A stretch of 64,000 bases of DNA from Pontibacter indicus (GTDB lineage Bacteria > Bacteroidota > Bacteroidia > Cytophagales > Hymenobacteraceae): NCBI RefSeq assembly GCF_900156345.1, contig NZ_FTPP01000001.1, positions 1-64,000 on the forward strand, given 5' to 3'. The notes below the pieces were generated by a model. That model worked only from the letters and a program-made list of their open reading frames with translations. It had not been told where the DNA came from and did no database searches. A program made the position numbers and the translations under genes. Within the stretch, counting starts at the first letter, position 1. The number at the start of each line of letters is the position of its first letter. Of the stretch, positions 55,180 through 62,907 are shown one piece after another.

Positions 55180-55686
55180 TTAGGGCAGTACCACAGCTGC
55201 CATCCGCAGTTCTTTCACGCGATCTTCGAAGTACTCTGCAGGCTTCCCCTCGCCCAGAATTGCGACACTGTCAAACAGTTCGGTAAGCTCCTCGCTGTGC
55301 TCCGCTTTCTGCCCTTTGCGGATGTCGATGTAGGCAAAGCGTGTCCAGATCACAGAGATAATGGCGCCTGTTTCGGGGTTAACCATCTGGCCTTCCATCA
55401 GCAGATCGGAGCTGCCGTACCAGCGCAGGCAAGTCTTGATCGTCACCGTTTCCATGAACTTCACTTCACGCAGGTAAGCAATCTGGTTAGAGGCGACTAC
55501 CCAGGCTTTGCCCGTCTGTTTCCCCAGCGCATAAATGTCGAGTCCGTAGTTGTCGCGCAGTTGATCTTCCCGTGCGTTCAGGTAATAGTCGATGTAGCGG
55601 CCGTTGTTCAGATGACCGAAAGGATCACAGTCCTCGAAACGAACCAGCGCCTTGCTTTCCAGTATTTTGCTATACTCTTTTTTCAT
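55180..55686 (-). CDS. Acyl-CoA thioesterase (4HBT family), TetR-controlled
   Basis: A 168-residue hotdog thioesterase of the 4-hydroxybenzoyl-CoA type. The signature VRFEDCDPFGHLNNGRYIDY (residues 15-34) carries the catalytic Asp. The C-terminal third is helical. It lies just downstream of the TetR gene, and a copy of the TetR-type operator (55707-55723) sits directly before its start, so its expression is probably governed by that regulator. The substrate acyl-CoA is not known. Confidence 0.87.
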   Translation of the reverse strand: MKKEYSKILESKALVRFEDCDPFGHLNNGRYIDYYLNAREDQLRDNYGLDIYALGKQTGKAWVVASNQIAYLREVKFMETVTIKTCLRWYGSSDLLMEGQMVNPETGAIISVIWTRFAYIDIRKGQKAEHSEELTELFDSVAILGEGKPAEYFEDRVKELRMAAVVLP

Positions 55687-55706
55687 TATTGTTCTTGTTA
55701 AAAAAG

Positions 55707-55723
55707 ACCGATTGGTTTATTTT
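55707..55723 (-). promoter_or_regulatory. TetR-type operator before the thioesterase gene
   Basis: ACCGATTGGTTTATTTT contains the near-palindrome ACC-GATT-GGT. The same 17 bases occur, on the opposite strand, at 56360-56376 upstream of the tetR gene. Confidence 0.65.
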
Positions 55724-55736
55724 AGTTTAAAAAAAA

Positions 55737-56342
55737 TCAGATTTGTAGTTCAGATTGGAGCATGTGCTCCAGTTGGGAGATAACGGTGTTGAGGTACTTG
55801 TTGTCGCCGTAAGCTTTTGAAACCATGATACCGCCTTCGATCATGCTCACAAACAGAACAGAAAACCTGTGCGCGTCTGCCTCCGGCCTGAACTCACCGT
55901 TTGCTATACCTTGCAGCACAATATTCGCGACGGCCTTGTGCAAGCGGTTGAGCACCTTGACAACACTGGCTCTCAGCAGCGGGTTGGTATCGTCGGCTTC
56001 TACTGAGGTGTTCAGAACAGGACATCCGCCCTGCACAGGAGGTGAAAAGAGGTAGGTTTTGTAAAACTGCAGAATGGCTTTCAGCTTGTCTGAGGCAGTT
56101 TCCTTAGCAGCTACTCGCTCCCCGATCATACGGGTGATGATGCCAGCCGAGTGCTCGAATGCAGCCAGCGCAATCTCTTCTTTGCTTTCAAAGTGCCCGT
56201 AGATGCCTCCTTTCGTTAAGCCCGAAGCAGCCATGATGTCCTGCATCGACGTGCCGGCATAGCCCTTCTGATTGAAGAGGGGAGCCGATCGTTCAATGAT
56301 CAACTGGCGCGTGCGTTCTGCTTTAGACAAGGAGGTATCCAT
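55737..56342 (-). CDS. TetR/AcrR family transcriptional regulator
   Basis: A 201-residue TetR regulator. The N-terminal helix-turn-helix lies in residues 10-55, with GYAGTSMQDIMAASGLTKGGIYGHF as its core. The C-terminal ligand domain is helical and contains a PVQGGCPVLNTSVEA segment typical of a subfamily that senses electrophiles or acyl compounds. Matching operator copies before its own gene and before the thioesterase suggest auto-repression and control of that gene. The inducing ligand is unknown. Confidence 0.92.
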   Translation of the reverse strand: MDTSLSKAERTRQLIIERSAPLFNQKGYAGTSMQDIMAASGLTKGGIYGHFESKEEIALAAFEHSAGIITRMIGERVAAKETASDKLKAILQFYKTYLFSPPVQGGCPVLNTSVEADDTNPLLRASVVKVLNRLHKAVANIVLQGIANGEFRPEADAHRFSVLFVSMIEGGIMVSKAYGDNKYLNTVISQLEHMLQSELQI

Positions 56343-56359
56343 CGTACAAGTGATTACGC

Positions 56360-56376
56360 AAAATAAACCAATCGGT
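56360..56376 (-). promoter_or_regulatory. TetR-type operator before the tetR gene
   Basis: AAAATAAACCAATCGGT is the reverse complement of the site at 55707-55723. Its end overlaps a TTATTTTG stretch on the minus strand that resembles a -7 box, so bound repressor would block transcription. Confidence 0.65.
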
Positions 56377-56397
56377 TTTAAATTTCCAAATTGAAAA

Positions 56398-57363
56398 CTA
56401 CCAGTCCGGTTTGGAAGGGTCGGGTTTGCGGGTGGATTTTTTGGGCAGCTGCTGAATGTACTGCTGCTCTGCGCTGCGCATGGCTTCCAGCATCAGGCGT
56501 GCCTTCTCGGGGTTAATGTTGTGTTGCTGCAAGCGGTGGTTTCTGGTCTGCGCCCGCTGCTCGGCATCCGAAAGCGGCTCTGCACTGCGGCTTCGTTCCG
56601 GTCGATCAGGATCGAAGTTGCTCTCCGGGTTCAAGCCCTTCGTTTCGCCGGTCTCCTGTCCGCTGGTTTCTGGTTTCTCTGCCTGCCTGCCGTTCTCTTT
56701 GCCGGGCTGATCTTCCTGGCCAGCACCCCCTTGTTGCTCATCTTGCCCTTGATCATCCTGCTCAGATTGATCTATTTCCGCCTCCTGATCTCCTTCGTCG
56801 TCGGGGTTTTTGCGCGGCTGCTCTACTTGCTCTTTTTCTTCCGGCTCTTGCGGCATCGGCTGCTCCTGTGCCCCCTCTTGATTGGCGGGTAGTTGCTCGT
56901 TTTCCTCCTCGGCCTGTGCCAGGTCCGGGCGCTCTTCCAGGAGCTTTTTAATCAACTCGTAGTTATACCTGGCCGCTTCGTTTTCCGGTTCCACGATCAG
57001 CACCTGCCGGAAGTAGGTGAGGGCCTGTTTGTATTTCTTGCCTTTCGCAGCGATGGCGCCAAGCTGGAGCAGCGAAACGGCCTTGATGTGACGGGTGGCA
57101 TGGCTGGCCAGCAAGGTATACTGCTGTTGCGCTTTCTGCAGTTCGCCCAGTCGGAAATAGGCATGCCCCAGATTCAGCCGTACCTGGTCATCCCGAACCT
57201 CCAGGTCCTCCAGCAGGTACTCGTACGAAGCAACGGCTTCTGTATAATCTCCCCGCTTATAGGCCGCTGCGGCCAGGTTGGCATGCTCGTTCATGAGCGA
57301 GATGGTACGCAGCCCACCCGACAGAAAACCGATAAAGAGCAAGGCCGCTACGATCGCTTTCAT
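56398..57363 (-). CDS. BatC-like TPR protein
   Basis: A 321-residue protein resembling BatC/BatE of the Bacteroides aerotolerance operon. A short N-terminal hydrophobic segment (1-20) probably anchors or exports it. TPR units span about 30-145 (YKRGDYTEAVASYEYLLED, GHAYFRLGELQKAQQQY, KKYKQALTYFRQVL). From 155 to 255 it is an extremely acidic Glu/Gln-rich stretch (ending near GLNPESNFDPDR), then a short conserved helix. It overlaps BatB by 4 bp. The role is as a scaffold with the VWA proteins, by family knowledge; the low-complexity linker is unusually long. Confidence 0.85.
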   Translation of the reverse strand: MKAIVAALLFIGFLSGGLRTISLMNEHANLAAAAYKRGDYTEAVASYEYLLEDLEVRDDQVRLNLGHAYFRLGELQKAQQQYTLLASHATRHIKAVSLLQLGAIAAKGKKYKQALTYFRQVLIVEPENEAARYNYELIKKLLEERPDLAQAEEENEQLPANQEGAQEQPMPQEPEEKEQVEQPRKNPDDEGDQEAEIDQSEQDDQGQDEQQGGAGQEDQPGKENGRQAEKPETSGQETGETKGLNPESNFDPDRPERSRSAEPLSDAEQRAQTRNHRLQQHNINPEKARLMLEAMRSAEQQYIQQLPKKSTRKPDPSKPDW

Positions 57364-58331
57364 ATCCTGATCAGCTTAACGGTGATGAGTACATCGAGCA
57401 GTATGAGCAGCAGGGCCAGGGCCAGCGGGTAAACGTACTTATTGGCGGTTACGTCGATGGTCTTACTTTCGCGCAGTTCGCCTTCTATGTTGTTGATGGC
57501 ATTGATGAGGCGACCCACCTCACTGATGCGACCGTTCACTTCAAAGTATTCGCCTTCGGTTGCCTCTGCTAACCGCTCCAGACCCTCGGGGTGCAGGCGC
57601 GTGACCACCGGATTACCCTGCTGATCCATTTTGAATGAGCTGCCAACTGGTATCTGGCCGCCGTCTGTGGTGCCGATGCCTAGGGCGAAAACCCGAATGT
57701 TCTGCTCACGCAACCTGTCAGCCCAGTCGGAAGTGCGGCCCCCGAAATCCTCCCCATCACTGATGAGCACCAGGATGCGTGCCTTCTGCTCACTCGCTTC
57801 CGGTGAGGCCGCCTGTCCGAATTTTTGGGACACGACTTCCAGCACAGGAATAAAACTGGTGCCGCCATGTGGGAGCAGGCCCGTACGCAGGGTTTGGGTA
57901 TAGAGGGTGAGGGCCTGCTGATCGTAGGTGAGCGGACTCTGAATATAGGCCTCCGAGTCGAACACGATCAGGCCGATGCGGTCGGAGTTGAAGCGGCTGA
58001 TTAGCCGTATAATATCGCGTTTGGCGCGTTCCAGGCGGGAGGGCTGCACATCGTTGGCATCCATGGAAGCCGAAAGGTCGACCGCGATGTAGATGTCCTT
58101 GCCGATGGTTTTGATCTCCTTTTTCATGGCCCCGAAAGAAGGTCCGAGAATGGCGATAATAAGCAGCACCACATAGGCATGGCGCAGCAGAAACTTCACC
58201 CAAACTCCGTGGGGACGCTGACCAAAAAAAGCCGATACCTTTTGCACGCGCCACAGATACCCGATGTACAGCCCCATAAAGAGGATGCCGAACAGGATTT
58301 CGAGCAGGGTGAGGGTTTGATACCAGGTCAT
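57360..58331 (-). CDS. BatB-like von Willebrand factor A protein
   Basis: A 323-residue membrane-anchored VWA protein of the BatA/BatB family. Two N-terminal hydrophobic helices (residues 1-30 and 45-65) precede the VWA domain, which has an intact MIDAS: DLSASMDAND (near 83), the Thr in HGGTSF and the Asp of SDGEDFGG. A C-terminal helix (YPLALALLLILLDVLITV) completes the topology. The start at 58331 (MTWYQTLTLLEI) fits homologues. In Bacteroides the bat operon also has moxR, a DUF58 gene and batA; none is upstream here, where tRNA genes follow. A TATATTTG box lies at 58361-58368. Confidence 0.88.
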   Translation of the reverse strand: MTWYQTLTLLEILFGILFMGLYIGYLWRVQKVSAFFGQRPHGVWVKFLLRHAYVVLLIIAILGPSFGAMKKEIKTIGKDIYIAVDLSASMDANDVQPSRLERAKRDIIRLISRFNSDRIGLIVFDSEAYIQSPLTYDQQALTLYTQTLRTGLLPHGGTSFIPVLEVVSQKFGQAASPEASEQKARILVLISDGEDFGGRTSDWADRLREQNIRVFALGIGTTDGGQIPVGSSFKMDQQGNPVVTRLHPEGLERLAEATEGEYFEVNGRISEVGRLINAINNIEGELRESKTIDVTANKYVYPLALALLLILLDVLITVKLIRI

Positions 58332-58594
58332 GTTGTGTCTTTTGGGCAATGGCCCGATGACAAATATAAGAAAGGAAAGCCAATGTGCGGGGCTTTTGGG
58401 AGGCGTTAAATGCAGTTACAGGTATAGCTTGTGTAGCAGATGCAGTCCCGGGCAGTAAAAAGGTGAGGAAAGGGTAAATAATTTTAAAAAAATATTGCCT
58501 TAGAAAGCTGAATAGAATCAAGTAGTTAGTTTTAGGAAAGGGAGTTTAAGGGCATGCCAGGCGTGTTTGTTTGCTAAAATTTTGAGGTATGCTA
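58332..58594. other. Intergenic region between batB and tRNA-Ser
   Basis: About 260 AT-rich bp. On the minus strand TATATTTG (58361-58368) is the likely batB -7 box. One AGGTATA copy is near 58421. I see no other feature. Confidence 0.5.
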
Positions 58595-58625
58595 TTGTGT
58601 GGGCAAATTTAATGTAGTATGTTTG
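58595..58625 (+). promoter_or_regulatory. Promoter of tRNA-Ser
   Basis: TTG (58595-58597), 20 bp, TATGTTTG (58618-58625): a full consensus match 25 bp before the tRNA gene. Confidence 0.75.
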
Positions 58626-58650
58626 CAATCTCTTCAGCAGGGAGAGACCC

Positions 58651-58737
58651 GGAGGGGTGGGTGAGTGGCTTAAACCAGCAGTTTGCTAAACTGCCGTACT
58701 GGAAACGGTACCGGGGGTTCGAATCCCCCCTCCTCCG
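58651..58737 (+). tRNA. tRNA-Ser (anticodon GCT)
   Basis: An 87-nt class II tRNA. The acceptor GGAGGGG pairs with CTCCTCC (one G-U). Anticodon GCT is at 58685-58687 in a 7-nt loop. The long variable arm (CGTACTGGAAACGGTACCG region) is typical of tRNA-Ser. The T loop is GGTTCGAAT. The discriminator is G, as in serine tRNAs. CCA appears not to be fully encoded. Confidence 0.95.
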
Positions 58738-58763
58738 CAAGCGGAAAAATAAATTGAAAATGT

Positions 58764-58794
58764 TTTGACAATTTAAATTCTTCGCTTACTTTTG
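58764..58794 (+). promoter_or_regulatory. Promoter of tRNA-Pro
   Basis: TTTG (58764-58767), 19 bp, TACTTTTG (58787-58794): full consensus match. It lies 56 bp before the tRNA. Confidence 0.7.
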
Positions 58795-58850
58795 CACCGC
58801 GTTCAACATTAACAGCGACACAATCGCTGACCGGAGTTGGAAGTACAGTT

Positions 58851-58924
58851 CGGGGTGTAGCGTAGCCCGGTATCGCGCCACATTTGGGATGTGGAGGTCG
58901 TAGGTTCGAATCCTGCCACCCCGA
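58851..58924 (+). tRNA. tRNA-Pro (anticodon TGG)
   Basis: A 74-nt tRNA. Acceptor CGGGGTG pairs with CACCCCG. The anticodon stem CCACA/TGTGG encloses a loop with TGG at 58885-58887. The T arm has GGTTCGAATCC. The C1-G72 pair is a hallmark of bacterial proline tRNAs. CCA is not encoded. Confidence 0.96.
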
Positions 58925-58929
58925 CTTAA

Positions 58930-58960
58930 AAATTTCGGAAGCAATTCCGAAATTTTTTGT
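58930..58960 (+). terminator. Terminator after tRNA-Pro
   Basis: AAATTTCGGAA (58930-58940) pairs with TTCCGAAATTT (58945-58955) around GCAA, followed by TTTTG. Confidence 0.85.
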
Positions 58961-58994
58961 TTAAGGGTAGAGCTAACGCTCTCCTAAGGACGCT

Positions 58995-59068
58995 GGTCTC
59001 GTAGCTCAGCTGGATAGAGCAACTGCCTTCTAAGCAGTAGGTCTTTGGTTCGAATCCAAACGGGATCA
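58995..59068 (+). tRNA. tRNA-Arg (anticodon TCT)
   Basis: A 74-nt tRNA. Acceptor GGTCTCG pairs with CGGGATC (two G-U pairs). Anticodon TCT is at 59029-59031 in a CTTCTAA loop; T arm TTTGGTTCGAATCCAAA. CCA is not encoded. No clean promoter was seen between it and the tRNA-Pro terminator, so it may depend on a weak promoter or read-through. Confidence 0.95.
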
Positions 59069-59081
59069 CGGTTTAAGTATG

Positions 59082-59117
59082 AAAAACCCTCTTAGTTTAT
59101 CGCTAAGAGGGTTTTTT
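59082..59117 (+). terminator. Terminator after tRNA-Arg
   Basis: AAACCCTCTTAG (about 59083-59094) pairs with CTAAGAGGGTTT (59103-59114), then TTTTG. The stem is 12 bp. Confidence 0.88.
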
Positions 59118-59249
59118 GTTTTAGAGTATGTTACAAGTAGAACAAAAAGCTCTACACGCTTACCTTCCAGCTTCCCTTTTCACACCAGCCATACCTAATC
59201 AGGGTATAAAGTCAGGAAACATAATTCCAAGGTTTTCATAAATTACGGC

Positions 59250-60098
59250 GTGAGCACAACCGATCACTTTCCCATACTGGGCATCCAGGAGTTTCAGCCG
59301 ACTCAGCAGCCGGTCCATGGCTTGCAGTACCTGGACGTGCAGGGGGAGCAGCATATCGACAGGCCGCACAAACACGATTTCTTCATGCTGCTTCTGTTCG
59401 AGGAGGGTAGCGGTACGCACACCATCGACTTTGAAGAGTATGCCGTGGAGGGAAGCCAGTTGCACCTGCTGCTGCCTGGCCAGGTGCACCGCTGGAGCCT
59501 TGGTGAAAACACACGAGCCTACCAACTCATGATCAGCCGACCTGTTTTTGAGACCTTTTCCTCCTCGCTGGAATTGTCTTTCGTGCTGTACCAAAAACAC
59601 CCCGTCATCAGCCTCGCCCCAGATACTTTCCATAAGCTGCGCTACGAATTTCTCGCCGTACGTGACGAGCTAAACGCAAAGCCTGCTGACTGGACCATCA
59701 TCAAACTGAGAAGTCAGATCATTGCCCAACTGGCCAGCCACGAAGTAGAAGCTAAGCACGAGCTTCTGTCTGTGTACCGCGCTGCGCCTGCGCTCCTGAA
59801 GTACCAACACCTGGTAGATACCTATTTTAGGGAGCAGAAAACAGTGGCATTCTACGCAGAAAAGCTGCATATCTCAGCTAACTACCTGAATATTCTCTGC
59901 CGAAAGCACCTGCAAGTTTCGGCGATGTACCTCATTCAGAACCGTATCACGCTGGAAGCCAAACGCCTGTTGCGTGCCTCCGATATGTCGATTAAGGAGA
60001 TTGCATTCGAACTCGGCTTCAGTGATCTGGCCTATTTCTCCAACTTCTTTAAGGGCCAAACCGGAAGCTCGCCACGTTTATTCAGGAGGCAGTTATAA
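59250..60098 (+). CDS. AraC family transcriptional regulator
   Basis: A 282-residue AraC regulator. Residues 20-130 form a cupin-like sensor domain (PHKHDFFMLLLFEEGSGTH and LLLPGQVHRW). Residues 185-282 hold two helix-turn-helices, KTVAFYAEKLHISANYLNILC and MSIKEIAFELGFSDLAYFSNFF, with the AraC signature. The start is GTG at 59250; no ATG precedes the sensor fold. The next gene is the exported amidohydrolase 80 bp on, its probable target. The ligand is unknown. Confidence 0.9.
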   Translation: MSTTDHFPILGIQEFQPTQQPVHGLQYLDVQGEQHIDRPHKHDFFMLLLFEEGSGTHTIDFEEYAVEGSQLHLLLPGQVHRWSLGENTRAYQLMISRPVFETFSSSLELSFVLYQKHPVISLAPDTFHKLRYEFLAVRDELNAKPADWTIIKLRSQIIAQLASHEVEAKHELLSVYRAAPALLKYQHLVDTYFREQKTVAFYAEKLHISANYLNILCRKHLQVSAMYLIQNRITLEAKRLLRASDMSIKEIAFELGFSDLAYFSNFFKGQTGSSPRLFRRQL

Positions 60099-60149
60099 AA
60101 TTTACAAGTTCTGGCAGAAATCACACAGCTGTGCCAGGTATAGAAGCAC

Positions 60150-60157
60150 TAACTTTG
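60150..60157 (+). promoter_or_regulatory. -7 box of the amidohydrolase gene
   Basis: TAACTTTG matches TAnnTTTG 21 bp before the ATG. No TTG is seen at the correct distance, which fits a promoter that needs an activator such as the AraC protein encoded just upstream. Confidence 0.5.
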
Positions 60158-60177
60158 TTGCTCTAAACTAAAGCAAC

Positions 60178-61521
60178 ATGGCCTTACAACGCATTACCCG
60201 CAAAGACTTTATCATAAACTCATCTATCCTATTAGCTGGTAGCAACATGCTCTCGTGCAGCAGTTTGTTTGCCGGAAGTGAGTCAGGCAGTGACGAAAAT
60301 AGCAAGTTTGCCGCTGACGGGGGTGCCCTCAGGCTTAAGAACGTGCGGTTGGAGACAGGTTTCGAGTATGAAGAAGGGGAGGTGATCGCCACGAAAACTG
60401 AGCTGTTCCTGCTAGAAATCAGCAACGGGAAAATAAGTGCTATCCGGCCCAACAACCCCAGTGCCAAGGCGATCGATGCGAAGGGGCTGCTGCTGCTCCC
60501 TGCCTTCAAGGACATGCACATCCACCTGGACAAGACCTTTTACGGCGGCCCCTGGCAGGCCAGGCGTAAGAAGAACCGGACCGTAGAGGACATGATTGCC
60601 TACGAGCAGCAGATCCTCCCGGAAATGCTTAAGACCTCTACCGAGCGGGCAGAGAAAATCATCGAACTGCTGCAGACGCATGGGACTAATTTTGCCAGGA
60701 GTCACGTCAACATCGAGCCTACCTCAAAACTTGACTCCCTGAAAAACCTGCAGCGGGCGCTGGAAAACAAGAAATACAGCTTCGCCGCAGAACTGGTTGC
60801 TTTTCCGCAGCACGGTATCCTGCGCTCCAATTCACAGCAGCTGATGCGAGAGGCTGCCACCATGGGCATCGATTTTATCGGCGGACTGGACCCACATGCG
60901 ATTGATGGCGATATGGAGAAGAGCATAGACTTTGTGGTACAGCTGGCCCTGGACCACGGTAAAGGCATCGACATACACCTGCACGAGGGCGGCGAGAGTG
61001 GCCTGAGAACGGTGAATTACCTCATCGATCGGGTAAACGAAAACCCTGTGCTGAAAGGCAAAACCTTTATCAGTCATGCTTTTGTGCTGGCCCGGCTCGA
61101 GAAACCAAAACAAGAGGAAATAGCCGAGAAGCTAGCACATGCCCGGGTCGGTATCGTCTCTTCTATACCTATCGGAAGCATGATCATGCCCATTCCGACG
61201 CTTTACAGGTATGGTGTAGACGTTAGCACCGGCAACGACTCCATTGTGGACCACTGGAACACTTTTGGGACAGGCAGCGTGCTGCAAAAAGCCAACCTGA
61301 TGGCACAAGTCTACGGCTACTCGACCGAGCTGGAACTTTCCCGTTGCCTGAAACTAGCCACGCACAACATCCTCCCGCTGGATGACAAAGGCAACCGACA
61401 ATGGCCTCAGGTCGGCGATGCGGCTGATCTCGTGTTGGTGGATGCGAGTTGTTCAGCAGAAGCTGTTTCACGTGTTTCTCCTGTAAAGTCCCTGATGCAC
61501 AAAGGGAAGATTGTCTATTAA
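60178..61521 (+). CDS. Cytosine-deaminase-like amidohydrolase, probably exported
   Basis: A 447-residue metal-dependent amidohydrolase near the cytosine deaminase/CodA group. Metal ligands: His114 and His116 (MHIHLDKTF), histidines in GIDIHLHEGG and SHAFVLAR, and the Asp of STGNDSIVDHW. The N-terminus reads ITRKDFIINSSILLAGSNMLSC, a Tat-like or lipoprotein-like signal, so it is likely periplasmic or lipid-anchored rather than cytosolic as CodA is. The substrate may be a cyclic amide or pyrimidine-like ring. It is followed after 12 bp by the ankyrin gene, and preceded by an AraC regulator. Confidence 0.82.
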   Translation: MALQRITRKDFIINSSILLAGSNMLSCSSLFAGSESGSDENSKFAADGGALRLKNVRLETGFEYEEGEVIATKTELFLLEISNGKISAIRPNNPSAKAIDAKGLLLLPAFKDMHIHLDKTFYGGPWQARRKKNRTVEDMIAYEQQILPEMLKTSTERAEKIIELLQTHGTNFARSHVNIEPTSKLDSLKNLQRALENKKYSFAAELVAFPQHGILRSNSQQLMREAATMGIDFIGGLDPHAIDGDMEKSIDFVVQLALDHGKGIDIHLHEGGESGLRTVNYLIDRVNENPVLKGKTFISHAFVLARLEKPKQEEIAEKLAHARVGIVSSIPIGSMIMPIPTLYRYGVDVSTGNDSIVDHWNTFGTGSVLQKANLMAQVYGYSTELELSRCLKLATHNILPLDDKGNRQWPQVGDAADLVLVDASCSAEAVSRVSPVKSLMHKGKIVY

Positions 61522-61533
61522 ATCCGATGCCGA

Positions 61534-62205
61534 ATGCGTTTCTTATTTCTATTTCATTTTCTTATGTTTTTGACCGCCTGTTACACAGAATCAACTATGA
61601 AGACAATTGCTGACCAAAACTCAATTATTAAATCTGTTCTGAAAGGGGAGACACACATGGTAGCATCGGCCCTGAAGCATGGCGCCAATGTAAATGCCAC
61701 GGATTCTCAGAAAAGGTCTCTACTGCTTTTGGCCACGCAAAACAACGACCTGAAAATGGCGCAATTGCTGATCGAGTTTGGAGCGGATGTGAATCAGCAG
61801 GATGTCATTAAGGACAGTCCTTTTCTATATGCAGGTGCAACAGGGCAAACCGAACTGGTAAAATTGTATCTGAAGAACGGCGCCCGCTTCGACGTGTTCA
61901 ACCGCTACAACGGCAGCGCGCTGATCCCAGCCTGCGAGAAAGGGCACCTGGAGGTGGTCAGGCTGCTGGCCAATACCAAGGGCTTCCCAATTGACCACGT
62001 GAACCGCCTGGGCTGGACGGCCCTGATGGAAGCCGTGGTACTGGGTGATGGCAGCGATACGTACGTAGAAGTGGTGCAGATCCTCATAGATGCCGGATGC
62101 GACATAAACATTCCGGATAGCGACGGGGTTACTGCACTGCAGCATGCTCGCAACCGTGGCTACACAGGCATCGCAAAGCTACTGGAAGCAGCCGCTGCAA
62201 AATAA
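61534..62205 (+). CDS. Ankyrin-repeat lipoprotein
   Basis: A 223-residue lipoprotein. Lipobox FLTAC gives Cys16 as the lipidated residue. Five ankyrin repeats run from about residue 40 to 220 (for example HGANVNATDSQKRSLLLLAT, EFGADVNQQD, NGARFDVFNRYNGSALIPAC, and AGCDINIPDSDGVTALQHAR). Such repeats bind proteins. With only 12 bp to the amidohydrolase, the two are surely co-transcribed and the ankyrin protein may be a partner or anchor of that enzyme in the periplasm. No catalytic motif. Confidence 0.87.
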   Translation: MRFLFLFHFLMFLTACYTESTMKTIADQNSIIKSVLKGETHMVASALKHGANVNATDSQKRSLLLLATQNNDLKMAQLLIEFGADVNQQDVIKDSPFLYAGATGQTELVKLYLKNGARFDVFNRYNGSALIPACEKGHLEVVRLLANTKGFPIDHVNRLGWTALMEAVVLGDGSDTYVEVVQILIDAGCDINIPDSDGVTALQHARNRGYTGIAKLLEAAAAK

Positions 62206-62269
62206 CATCCACCACCAGAAGCAGTAGGTGCAGGAACCTAAGACAGCAAAATAAGTTAGGCAGGGACCA

Positions 62270-62839
62270 ATGTATGGGCTTTTAGGAAATTATATCAAAA
62301 GCAGGGCAGGTATAGCAGAAGCGGATTTAGAGCGGATCTATACCTGTTTCAGCCCTGTCAGGACAAAGCGCAACGAGCTGCTGATTGCGAGTGGGGAAGT
62401 ATGCCAGCATTATTATTTTGTGAACAAAGGCTGCATCAGAATTTATACCATTCATGAAGGAGGGAAGGAGACGAGCAGGTTCTTTGCCTTTGAAGGGGGC
62501 TTCGGTACCGCACTGCCCAGCTTCATAGCCCAGGCTCCCGCTTCGGAGTATATGCAAACCATCGAGCGATCCGAACTGCTTAAAATAAACAGGTCAGACT
62601 TCCTCCATCTGGTGGAAACCATACCTGCCTTCGGATTCATTTACCGACAGATTCTGGAACAGGGCTTCATCATGGCCCAGAGCAGGATTTACGGGTTTCA
62701 GGGATTCGACGCACTTGAAAAAGTGAAATGGGTCATCCGGCATCAGCCTGATTTCCTGCTGCGCGTCTCCAACAAAATGGCCGCCTCCTACCTGGGTATC
62801 TCGCCCTCTACACTCAGCCGCACAAAGTCCAGACTCTGA
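62270..62839 (+). CDS. Crp/Fnr family regulator
   Basis: A 189-residue cyclic-nucleotide-binding-fold regulator. Residues 20-115 form the beta-roll sensor, although the cNMP-binding GE-x-R-A pattern is not clear (AFEGGFGTALP instead), so the ligand may differ or be absent. The C-terminal helix-turn-helix (NKMAASYLGISPSTLSRTKSRL) is short, as in many Bacteroidota Crp-like proteins. 64 bp after the ankyrin gene. Targets unknown; the HIU hydrolase lies just downstream with its own promoter. Confidence 0.88.
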   Translation: MYGLLGNYIKSRAGIAEADLERIYTCFSPVRTKRNELLIASGEVCQHYYFVNKGCIRIYTIHEGGKETSRFFAFEGGFGTALPSFIAQAPASEYMQTIERSELLKINRSDFLHLVETIPAFGFIYRQILEQGFIMAQSRIYGFQGFDALEKVKWVIRHQPDFLLRVSNKMAASYLGISPSTLSRTKSRL

Positions 62840-62880
62840 AAACGTTGCGATAGGTCAATGTTTTCGGGCCAGGGTACCGG

Positions 62881-62888
62881 TACCTTTG
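62881..62888 (+). promoter_or_regulatory. -7 box of the HIU hydrolase gene
   Basis: TACCTTTG matches TAnnTTTG, 19 bp before the ATG at 62908. No TTG at the usual distance was seen. The leader would be about 14 nt. Confidence 0.5.
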
Positions 62889-62907
62889 TATCAAAAACTA
62901 CGGTACT

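Noticed and set aside
58651..59068. tRNA cluster as an integration site for a mobile element
   Set aside because: No integrase, no repeat of a tRNA 3' end and no change in gene content nearby.
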